Source of the DNA: Fulvivirga sediminis
Lineage (GTDB): Bacteria > Bacteroidota > Bacteroidia > Cytophagales > Cyclobacteriaceae
Direction: 5' to 3'
Assembly: GCF_016757215.1 (NCBI RefSeq)
Contig: NZ_JAESIY010000012.1
Span: 114,395-178,394, forward strand
Length of the DNA stretch: 64,000 nt
Part shown: positions 57,461 through 64,000 of the stretch, piece by piece
Position numbering within the stretch: the stretch's first letter is position 1
How the letters are laid out: the number at the start of each line of letters is the position of its first letter
The notes under the pieces: model-generated
Told to the model about the DNA's origin: nothing
The model's database searches: none
What the model saw: the letters and a program-made list of their open reading frames with translations, nothing else
Made by a program: the position numbers and the translations under genes

Positions 57461-57853
57461 CTAATTGATCTCCTGAAGTAATGGAGTATACAGACCGGGT
57501 TCAGTCATGGTTATTTTCATGGAATAAACCACACTCTTCCGAAATCCGTGTGTATGAAGAGGATCTTTAAATGCCCACAGCTCTGCCTCTTCTCATTTAT
57601 CTACCTGTAGCATTATCACACCCGTGATATATCCTATTGGGTTTATCTTGTGCTCAGATGTCAATTCAAAATCTGTGGGGCCGGCCAGCAATAACTTACC
57701 CTGAGCCTTAAATTCATTTCCCCTGTCGCACTGCTCTAGCAGCACTCTTTTCCCTTCCTCAGAAGCTGGGTCTTTCCAGCCGTTCAACGTTTCGGCCATA
57801 ACTAGGAAAACCTGTAACGGTTGGTCATTTAGCGCACTGTGTTTCATAGTCAT
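57461..57853 (-). pseudogene. YCII-domain gene interrupted by an in-frame TGA
   Basis: The frame from 57853 gives 86 residues of a YCII-like domain (LQVFLVMAETLNGWKDP, FKAQGKLLLAGPTDFE, GVIMLQVDK) and stops at TGA (57593-57595). The same frame stays open for another 43 codons to TAG at 57461 and reads EEAELWAFKDPLHTHGFRKS and on, which is the expected end of the domain (EEA, then DPLHTHG). So one nonsense mutation, for instance TCA to TGA, cut the gene. YCII proteins are small, largely uncharacterised enzymes. The protein from the first part would lack the last helix and strand. It may be a recent pseudogene, or a sequencing error. Confidence 0.75.
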
Positions 57854-58238
57854 GATTGCTTGGAGTATCTACTTAGCTGGTACTGAAAATTTCAAAGCAG
57901 AAGTGGCCAGAAATGCAACAAGAATGAATAACAGTAATATTGAGTTACTAAAAGCACAAACAGAAGCCCTCAAAAAAACAACAGCAGAAATAAAAGCAGC
58001 AAATGGCAAACAACCTGTGCCACCTGTATAAAGTAGCCCTCTCTCACCAAACTCCTCCTTCTACATTTAAAGCCAGTGGGAATATAGCAACTTCGTATAA
58101 ATACCCCATAGGCGGGACTAGCGATGTTCCGCAGCAGCAACTCCCAAAAGTTCTAAAAGCAAAAGCAGTTCGAGCGTAGAAACAAGGGCGGATGATAAAA
58201 CCGGTAAGAAGAAACATGTGCATGTGCGAAAGCAATAA
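57852..58238 (+). pseudogene. Decayed + strand gene with basic C-terminal tail (effector-like remnant)
   Basis: On the strand opposite to the neighbours. From ATG 57852 a frame of 59 residues reads MIAWSIYLAGTENFKAEVAR, then a coiled-coil-like stretch (NIELLKAQTEALKKTTAEIK), to TAA at 58029. A shifted frame then reads TPPSTFKASGNIATSYKYPI, then GGTSDVP to about 58130. From GCAGCA (58131) the first frame resumes: AATPKSSKSKSSSSVETRAD, then DKTGKKKHVHVRKQ and TAA at 58236-58238. Two compensating frameshifts explain this. The end (Ser-rich linker, DKTGKKK, VRKQ) resembles that of the 174-residue protein (Ser-rich linker, DKGKKLRVKP). The 5' part overlaps the YCII gene start, so its N-terminus was probably lost. 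Confidence 0.45.
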
Positions 58239-58276
58239 TAGGATCAATGGCGATTATTATCTTTAACAAATAATGA

Positions 58277-58325
58277 TTAACAACAAGCGGGCTGCCCTCA
58301 TTGAAGGCAGCCCGCTTGTTGTTAA
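58277..58325. terminator. Strong hairpin between the LRR gene and the decayed + strand gene
   Basis: The arms 58277-58296 and 58306-58325 are perfect 20-bp reverse complements with GC-rich cores (GCGGGCTGCC/GGCAGCCCGC) and a 9-nt loop. It lies 47 bp past the LRR stop. T-runs are weak on both sides. Confidence 0.8.
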
Positions 58326-58371
58326 TCGATGCTGCAAGCTTTTTAAACTCATGCCTCTTCACCTAACTTCA

Positions 58372-61104
58372 CTAATGCCTGCGGACATGGCTCCTGGAAG
58401 TGCCATCCTCCCGGTCTGAGCGCCGTACCCTTCGCTCCGAACGTTCCCCGTGCCTTTCGGAGTGATGAGTTCTGCTTTCCGTAGCACCCTCGTGCCTTTC
58501 TGAATGGTGCCTCCTTCTTTCGGAATGGCCACCATGCCTTTCAGAGCGATGCCTCCTTTCTTCCGGCTGTCCTTCCCTCATGTCTGACCTGCGCTCTACC
58601 CTGCTATCTCCCATACGCTGCAAATCAGGCACATCTCTACTTGCTGTTGAAGTGCTCGCCGTAGGTTGCTGGTCAGGGGTTTCCTTATACTTTTCAGCTA
58701 ATGTTGCCACCTGCGATTGCTTTTGGGCCAGGTATTTGTTGAACTCATTCTCTACCTTACTATCCTCTACGCCCCTTAGTGCATTTCGAATACCATCTTT
58801 TAACCGGTTTGCATCTAAAAATTCCAATACATCAGGCTTGTCAAAGCAAGACAGCAGGTGATCATGCTCCATTAATGCTTCTTGCATAGCACCGGCAAAA
58901 TTATTCACCCTACGCTCCCTTTCTGTAACTATACCCAAGCTATTAGCGTAGTAAGCCTCTTTAGATTCTATTAATTTCTCAGGGTCCAGGAAGTAACTAC
59001 CGTCCCTTTTTAGTGCTTTACCATCAGCACCTGTTTTACAAAATACCTTTGCAAACTCATCAGCCAGGTCTCTGTTCACTAACTCAAAGCCATATTCCAG
59101 GTTTTCAGTTTTTGAAGGCAGACGTTCTCTTTCCCCCTTGATCAGGATCATGTTGCTTTCATTTTTCTCAGCGCCTTTAAGGAAAATACTATTTGCCAAA
59201 GCTTGAACCTGTTCTATTTTTTCGCTATCACTGGTCAAAAGCCCTCCTAGCTTCTGATTGATGGTAGCTTCCACCGCCTCCCTGGTGATCATTAAATCAA
59301 ATTGTGGAAAAGCATCCGGGTTTCTCTGTTGCATACTTACTGCTTTTTGTATCAAAAAACTTTTGATAGGCGTGGAACAGTCTCCTTCCGTTACAGCTAT
59401 TTGCTGAAGCAAATCTTTTAAAGCGTCTGAGGACCGATCAGGACTTAACAATTCATTAAGTACTTCCTTTGCGGGTGCAATAAAAAGATTTGGTCCTTTC
59501 GATAAGACCGGAACCCCTTCCAGGAAACTAAATATAACCTCCTTAGTGGATATATCACTGCCATGTGCATCTTTGAAGGTACCCAAATCCAGGCTTTGAA
59601 TGCGATCATACAAGTGATCACTGTTTTCTTTAAAAATAGTAGCCAGTATCCCTCTATGATCCTTGTTTTCCTCTGTAGCCATAAGGTTGGACAATACAAT
59701 AGGGTCTTGCTGAAAATGCGTTCTGAGCGCATTAATCTGTTCTGTAGGTATGGAATTACCTCCTAATGACAACACATTCAGGTTTTTTAAAAGCGTTAGC
59801 TGCAAGGGCAAATTAGTCAACCGGTTATCACTCAACATGAGTTCCTTGACTTTCGTTAGCAGACCTATTTGAGGAGGCAATACCTCAATTTTATTATTAT
59901 AAAAAGAAAGTTGCTTCAGTTTTTTACAAAATCCGATGTGCTCAGGAATAGCAGTCAGGCTATTATTAGTCATATTAAGCATCTCGAGATTGGTGCATTT
60001 CCCTATTTGAGGAGGCAAATAAGTAAGCTCATTGAAACTGAAGTCGGCTTTCTTAAGGTTCGTCAGCCCCTTTATTTGTTCAGGCAACTCCGTGAGCTCA
60101 TTATGGTTAACATAAAGTGATTTTAACTTAGACAAACGTCCTATCTCCTCGGGCAATGCCACAAGTGCATTCTCGGACAGATACAGTTCTTTCAGCTTGG
60201 TGAGCCTACCAATATCAGCGGATAAAGTTTCCAATGCGTTTCCGGAAGCCATAAGCGTCTCGAGGTTAGTAAGGCCCCTAATTATCCTGGAAGGTATGCG
60301 TTCAATTTCATTATCAGATATATCCAGTGTTTGGAGACGGGTCAAATTTTTCATTCCCTCGGGTAAAGCGCTGAGTTCATTTTTGCCTAAGTCCAGGTAT
60401 TCGAGCTTGGTAAAACGCCCTATATCTTCAGAGATCTCCTTAAGGTTATTCTCCATTAAATACAAGTGTTCAAGGTTTACCAGTTTACGAAATGAAGACG
60501 GTAATTCATTAATACCGTTACTGTCTAAATCAAGTACTTTCAGTTTAGTTAAATTACCTATACTACTGGGGAAAGAAGAGATATGATTATCACCTAAGCC
60601 CAAATCTTTAAGATTAGACAGAAGGGTTATTTCATTAGGAATAGTAGTTATTAAATTATCCCTGGCCTTTAGTTTTTTAAGGTTTTCCAGTTTGGATATA
60701 CCCGCCGGTATCTCCTTTAACTTATTACCACTTATATATAATTCTTCCAGCTTAGGCAATCTGACCATTTCCTTCGGCACATTCTCGAGGCTATTCTTAG
60801 AAACATCCAGGCTCTCCAGCCTTTTAAGATTTTTAATGCCTGAAGGTATGTAGGTAAGTCCATTATCACTGAGGTTTAACGATTTCAATTTCAAATCGCC
60901 TAACCCACCTATCTCATCCGGTAATGCAAAAATTTCATTTTTGCTCAAGTCCAGTTTCTCCAGTGATGATGCCTTTTTTATAGAAGGCATTAAATCTATC
61001 AACTCTCCCGGGTTTAATCCCAAACCACTTAAATTAAGTGATTTAGAATTTTTTGAGCGGCATAGTTTGATCCTTGACTTCGCTTCTTCAAAATTTGTTT
61101 TCAT
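58372..61104 (-). CDS. Leucine-rich-repeat protein with basic repeat tail, candidate T4SS effector
   Basis: 910 residues, no signal peptide. About 19 LRR units, mostly of 23 residues (LDLSKNEIFALPDEIGGLGDLKL; LYLSENALVALPEEIGRLSKLKS), fill residues 19-440. An alpha-helical domain (about 450-815) has no family I recognise; EGDCSTPIKSFLIQKA carries a single Cys that recalls, without matching, the catalytic region of NEL ubiquitin ligases. The end (839-908) is five 14-residue units around HSERHGxxSERRxH, highly basic. LRR-plus-enzyme layouts are common in proteins sent into eukaryotic cells. With the basic tail, the T4SS next door and a perfect island promoter motif, an effector role is likely but unproven. 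Confidence 0.8.
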   Translation of the reverse strand: MKTNFEEAKSRIKLCRSKNSKSLNLSGLGLNPGELIDLMPSIKKASSLEKLDLSKNEIFALPDEIGGLGDLKLKSLNLSDNGLTYIPSGIKNLKRLESLDVSKNSLENVPKEMVRLPKLEELYISGNKLKEIPAGISKLENLKKLKARDNLITTIPNEITLLSNLKDLGLGDNHISSFPSSIGNLTKLKVLDLDSNGINELPSSFRKLVNLEHLYLMENNLKEISEDIGRFTKLEYLDLGKNELSALPEGMKNLTRLQTLDISDNEIERIPSRIIRGLTNLETLMASGNALETLSADIGRLTKLKELYLSENALVALPEEIGRLSKLKSLYVNHNELTELPEQIKGLTNLKKADFSFNELTYLPPQIGKCTNLEMLNMTNNSLTAIPEHIGFCKKLKQLSFYNNKIEVLPPQIGLLTKVKELMLSDNRLTNLPLQLTLLKNLNVLSLGGNSIPTEQINALRTHFQQDPIVLSNLMATEENKDHRGILATIFKENSDHLYDRIQSLDLGTFKDAHGSDISTKEVIFSFLEGVPVLSKGPNLFIAPAKEVLNELLSPDRSSDALKDLLQQIAVTEGDCSTPIKSFLIQKAVSMQQRNPDAFPQFDLMITREAVEATINQKLGGLLTSDSEKIEQVQALANSIFLKGAEKNESNMILIKGERERLPSKTENLEYGFELVNRDLADEFAKVFCKTGADGKALKRDGSYFLDPEKLIESKEAYYANSLGIVTERERRVNNFAGAMQEALMEHDHLLSCFDKPDVLEFLDANRLKDGIRNALRGVEDSKVENEFNKYLAQKQSQVATLAEKYKETPDQQPTASTSTASRDVPDLQRMGDSRVERRSDMREGQPEERRHRSERHGGHSERRRHHSERHEGATESRTHHSERHGERSERRVRRSDREDGTSRSHVRRH
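58381..58590 (-). repeat. Five 42-bp tandem repeats encoding the LRR protein tail
   Basis: In coding order: RSDMREGQPEERRH, RSERHGGHSERRRH, HSERHEGATESRTH, HSERHGERSERRVR, RSDREDGTSRSHVR, then RH and stop. Each unit is exactly 14 codons. The units have diverged, so this is not a fresh expansion, but copy number could vary among strains. Confidence 0.85.
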
Positions 61105-61495
61105 AATACATGTTTAGTTTTGTTAGTATCTAATTGAAAACAAGTTGCTCATACCAAGACCCTATACTTTTTGACTCTGAAAAGAAAATTAAGTGAAGCG
61201 TAATTTCAAAAAACTGACGTAAACTGGTCATGGAGAATTTTCACCCTTATATTTTTGCCTGGTCAAGATTAAAACCACCTTTTTAGAAATAATCATCGTA
61301 CCCAGCAAAATGAGTGCTTTCAAAATGTTACTTAATTTCCATTCACTGTTTTTCTACATAAGAATACTGGGTTATTTGTGTTGCTTTAGTAGGCAGCGTA
61401 GTTTTTCACCGTGCATAGGGGTAGTTAACATATAATGACACTAAAGTAATAAGCACCATAGTAAGGAAAATGTCTTTTAGCAGGTTATCTAAATT
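61105..61495. other. Intergenic region upstream of the LRR gene
   Basis: About 390 bp. It holds the island motif at 61137-61167. The rest (61200-61495) shows nothing I can assign; it runs up to the end of the transposase remnant. Confidence 0.5.
61137..61167 (-). promoter_or_regulatory. Island promoter motif, LRR gene
   Basis: On the + strand: AAAACAA (61137-61143), 13 bp, AGACCCTATAC (61157-61167), then TTTTTGA. It ends 32 bp before the LRR start codon, a good promoter distance. Confidence 0.65.
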
Positions 61496-61884
61496 TTAAC
61501 CTCCATTATTCTTTAGAATAATCGAAAGTAGGACTAGTTGAGTATACATATGTACAGCCATAATGTAATTAAAGTATTCTTCTTCCAGATGTAACATGAC
61601 GTCTTCGGTGTAAAACTACTATCAGCCCTTATGAAAACTACTTTTTGTCTTGCATAGGCTGGCTTAAAGGTTTCTTGCATGAACTCCATCCAGATACTCA
61701 GCCAAAAACTCTCTACGATTTGCTTGGGGTCATATCCTCCATTAGATCCAAGAGATGGAAGAGCCAGTTCGGCTAATTTTTTTCGTATCCCAACCTGAAC
61801 GATAAATTGTTTTATTAAACTCATTCCTCCAAAGGGTGTCACTACCTTTGAGGAATATTCAATGGATAAAGACCGTAAATTTGA
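61496..61884 (-). pseudogene. Decayed IS1380-type transposase
   Basis: The frame from 61884 reads SNLRSLSIEYSSKVVTPFGG, MSLIKQFIVQVGIRKKLAEL and ALPSLGSNGGYDPKQIVESF, which matches the N-terminus of IS1380-family transposases (TPFGG..., GSNxGY). After SIWM it jumps to EFMQETFKPAYARQKVVFIR and ADSSF, an internal deletion. A frameshift then follows: the next frame continues FYTEDVMLHLEEEYFNYIMA, VHMYTQ. There is no start codon and the C-terminal half is lost. No inverted repeats were identified. It shows past transposition inside the effector cluster. Confidence 0.75.
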
Positions 61885-62217
61885 TTAACCTTTTGGGGGA
61901 TTTTTATACAATTCTCGAAGAATTTCTTAAACTTTTAGTTTACTAATGGATGATCCGGTTTAAATCCAATAAAATTCTTACTTACATCCATTCAATGCTT
62001 ATAAACTGAGCAGGTATTAATAATATAAAAATAGGAGGTGAAGAATACCTGTATTTAGAGGTTAAATGAAAGAAATATGACAATTGTGCCGCTATCCGCT
62101 AAAAGATTAATTATGTATATTCTTTCTATAAAACAAAAAAACCACCTTCAAATTAACATGAGGTGGTTTTTATAATCTAGATAAGCCATTCAATATAAAA
62201 TTAGCTTATGCTTAATG
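61885..62217. other. Intergenic region between transposase remnant and metalloprotease gene
   Basis: About 330 bp with only the metalloprotease terminator (62137-62171). No gene seen; it may contain more eroded IS sequence. Confidence 0.4.
62137..62171 (-). terminator. Rho-independent terminator of the metalloprotease gene
   Basis: AAAAACCACCT (62137-62147) pairs with AGGTGGTTTTT (62161-62171) around 13 nt, with an extended A-run on the left that gives a U-tract on the minus-strand transcript. Confidence 0.85.
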
Positions 62218-63234
62218 TTACAAACTTGGAGACCGACGTTTCGCAGGAGATGTGGCTCTAGAGTTATTCAGGTTTTCACACTCTTGAATTTTATTTTGAT
62301 TATATAAGTTCGTAAACTTTCCTACAGATGGAGCTTTAATAAGTTCTTCGCATACATCCATCAAAGTCATATCAGGCCTCTTGCCTGTAATTTTCTCTAA
62401 TAAAGTTGATGTAATAGTTTTCATGGACTGTCTTGCATCATCAATATTTTTAACACTTTCAAAAATCTCCTGTAACTCATTAATTTTGGGACCATAAGAT
62501 TGCCTTATTTCCACTCCCAATTCTTTTCTAAGATCATTGTCTGTAGGAAGATTTTTTCCATCAACTTTCGGCCCCTTAATAAGCCCAATAACTTCATATT
62601 CTTCTTGGAACATGCATATCATTTTTGCGCAATCTTTAGCCAAATCACCTCCCATGCCGCCAAAAACATTACTTTTTGCATGTTTTGTCAAATCCGGATC
62701 TGCAACTGCCGTACCTGTTGCATTTCTTAATGCATGCATCATTTCATGAAAGTATGTTACCTTAGTAAAATCATCTACCAATTTAACATCACTTGCTGTT
62801 CCTTTACCATAACTTTCCTTATTGCGGTATGCCTTTTTTATCTCATCTATTGCTTCACTAAATCTCGGTGCAGTAGCATTTTTCATATCCCCTAACCCAT
62901 CAGATCTTGTTATTGAAACTATACTTTTGTCCTGTAAAGATGTATTTTTCAAAGCACGTTGTTCTCCGAGGTCATTCAGAAGTTCTTGGGCTTCTTTAGC
63001 GATTGGGATCTTCAATAAATCTGCGACTACTTCGCGAAGATGAGCATAGTAGGCTCTAAACTCTCGTTTGTCTTGGTCACTATTTCTTCTACATCTAAAA
63101 TAAGGAAGATCGGGATGAATTTCTACGCTATATTCACTACTACTTGAACTGGCTTGGCTATCTGTCGAACCTTTTCTCTCTAACCCGATTTTCGTCATAG
63201 ACGAGAGATCACTAACATTTTGATTGTTTTCCAT
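62218..63234 (-). CDS. HEMMH zinc metalloprotease, M91/NleD-like, candidate T4SS effector
   Basis: 338 residues from the ATG at 63234; the upstream ATG (63267) would add 11 and leave almost no leader after the promoter motif. No signal peptide. The zinc motif is in TYFHEMMHALRNATG, followed about 45 residues on by FQEEYEVIGLIKG, which may supply the third ligand. This spacing and the A-L-R-x-A-T-G context recall the M91 family (NleD/HopH1 effector proteases that cut host kinases). The N-terminus is Ser-rich and disordered (STDSQASSSSSEYSVE), the C-terminus basic (ATSPAKRRSPSL). An island promoter motif precedes it. A translocated protease is the best guess; the target is unknown. Confidence 0.75.
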   Translation of the reverse strand: MENNQNVSDLSSMTKIGLERKGSTDSQASSSSSEYSVEIHPDLPYFRCRRNSDQDKREFRAYYAHLREVVADLLKIPIAKEAQELLNDLGEQRALKNTSLQDKSIVSITRSDGLGDMKNATAPRFSEAIDEIKKAYRNKESYGKGTASDVKLVDDFTKVTYFHEMMHALRNATGTAVADPDLTKHAKSNVFGGMGGDLAKDCAKMICMFQEEYEVIGLIKGPKVDGKNLPTDNDLRKELGVEIRQSYGPKINELQEIFESVKNIDDARQSMKTITSTLLEKITGKRPDMTLMDVCEELIKAPSVGKFTNLYNQNKIQECENLNNSRATSPAKRRSPSL

Positions 63235-63284
63235 AATTTGATTTTTTAAAATTTCACTCAAAAGCATTTGCCTTTATCTCATTG

Positions 63285-63314
63285 AAAACAAACAATTACC
63301 TATAGACCCTATAA
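63285..63314 (-). promoter_or_regulatory. Island promoter motif, metalloprotease gene
   Basis: On the + strand: AAAACAA (63285-63291), 12 bp, AGACCCTATAA (63304-63314), 10 of 11 matches. ATCT-ATTGAAAACAA is shared with the LRR copy apart from one base. It ends 50 bp before the ATG at 63234. Confidence 0.65.
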
Positions 63315-63884
63315 TAATTTAATATTAATTCAGGTAATCTATCCCATCAATTACATACCAAGCTACTATGTAATTGAAAATCCAGAATTTAAATTGAGTC
63401 GGAATTTCTTTGATCGCAAGAGTCTTGTACTGCTACCTCTTAAACAAAATAACCTTTACACAAGTCTTGCTATTTAGATTTTAAACTTATCTAAATAAAA
63501 CTTTTCGTCCGACCTACCAATTATTTTATAGCTTGAGAGAAAAATATTAGAGTTATAAGTATCAATAATGGGTGATAAGGCCACTGAAAACTCTTGCCTT
63601 TAAAGTTAACACTGTTAATATACACTCAGCGGGCAATTTTAAATCTTCAGATCGAACCAAATATCTATAATTTACCTCAATGTCTAAGCACTGAGCAGCG
63701 GCACTGGATAAGCAGTGCTTCTCTGATCTGAATCCATTAACAAATATTATTTTATAAACTGAAATGGATGTACTTAACACAAGTAATCATAACTCACTTT
63801 AAGGTTAATTCACCAAAACAAACATCTGAATATCAATTATTTAAAATAAAAAAGGATATAATTCCCCGGAAAAATTAAAATATT

Positions 63885-63914
63885 TCATAGGGTTTATTCC
63901 CCGCTATTTGTCTT
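63885..63914 (+). promoter_or_regulatory. Island promoter motif on the + strand
   Basis: TCATAGGGTTT (63885-63895), 12 bp, TTGTCTT (63908-63914): 8 of 11 and 6 of 7 matches to the best copies, with the same spacing but facing right. It ends 54 bp before an ATG at 63969, as expected for a promoter. Confidence 0.45.
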
Positions 63915-63968
63915 CAATACGAAACCAGTTGAAACACACTGAATAAACTGAATGTAAATAGCAACCTA

Positions 63969-64000
63969 ATGAAACATAAAATCCCTAAAGAATTAGAACG
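63969..64000 (+). CDS. Start of a + strand gene running out of the window
   Basis: ATG at 63969 opens a frame MKHKIPKELE... to the window edge, too short to identify. The only support is its position 54 bp behind a + strand copy of the island promoter motif. If real it may be another member of the T4SS regulon. Confidence 0.35.
   Translation, partial: MKHKIPKELE

Larger units (their letters stand above)
63268..63968. other. Intergenic region upstream of the metalloprotease gene
   Basis: About 700 bp, AT-rich. It holds the island motif at 63285-63314 (minus strand) and a + strand copy at 63885-63914. A 72-codon minus-strand frame at 63562-63780 has no recognisable content and I do not call it a gene. 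Confidence 0.5.

Noticed and set aside
63562..63780. 72-residue minus-strand frame in the last intergenic region
   Set aside because: No family, no promoter motif, and composition unlike the neighbouring proteins.
1..64000. CRISPR arrays, rRNA and tRNA genes
   Set aside because: None were recognised on reading; a short or unusual tRNA could be missed without a folding tool.

Overview
The window comes from a Bacteroidota chromosome, most likely a member of the Cytophagales or a relative. The support is a giant subtilase with a T9SS-type C-terminal sorting domain, two SusC/SusD pairs, an OmpA/TPR/PD40 protein, many small 'SCxDD' lipoproteins, a Bacteroidetes-style tra gene set (TraG/TraJ/TraM/TraN types) and AT-rich intergenic DNA. 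I cannot name the genus from the sequence alone.

Layout. (1) 1-11.1 kb, minus strand: the 5' end of a PIG-L deacetylase, the 2614-residue secreted subtilase, a TPR lipoprotein, an alpha/beta hydrolase and a DUF3108 protein. (2) 11.1-20.4 kb, core functions: dapD, a glycosyltransferase-like gene, an mntR-mntH operon with two copies of a 16-bp DtxR/MntR-type operator, an OmpA/PD40 protein, a quinone oxidoreductase and mnmE. (3) 20.4-27.7 kb: a zeta-toxin-like kinase overlapping a small partner gene, a pRiA4b ORF-3-like protein, a DKNYY-repeat membrane protein, an unrecognised helical protein, an SDR and a PQQ-type sugar dehydrogenase. (4) 28-43.6 kb: a TPR membrane protein with no output domain, a small lipoprotein outside normal ORF size limits, and two tandem paralogous SusC-SusD-GH18-like modules whose GH18-like proteins have lost the usual catalytic motif. 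(5) 44.3-64 kb: a type IV secretion island.

The island is the most interesting part. Two minus-strand units encode a VirD4-type coupling ATPase plus a LytM peptidase, and a TraM (VirB10)-TraG (VirB4)-TraN (VirB9)-six small exported proteins-TraJ (VirB6) series. No relaxase, integrase or primase is seen in the window. Downstream lie orphan genes that look like translocated proteins: a 174-residue Ser-rich protein with a basic tail, a 910-residue LRR protein ending in five basic 14-residue repeats, and an HEMMH metalloprotease resembling the M91 (NleD-like) effector proteases, also with a basic tail. A decayed + strand gene with a similar basic tail, an interrupted YCII gene and a decayed IS1380-type transposase lie among them.

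A bipartite promoter-like motif, read on the coding strand as GTATAGGGTCT - 12 or 13 nt - TTGTTTT, lies upstream of the coupling-protein unit, the TraM unit, the 174-residue gene, the LRR gene and the metalloprotease gene. A sixth match, on the + strand, precedes an ATG at 63969 whose gene runs out of the window. The simplest reading is a co-regulated protein-translocating T4SS with its substrates. That is an inference from sequence; no search or expression data were available.
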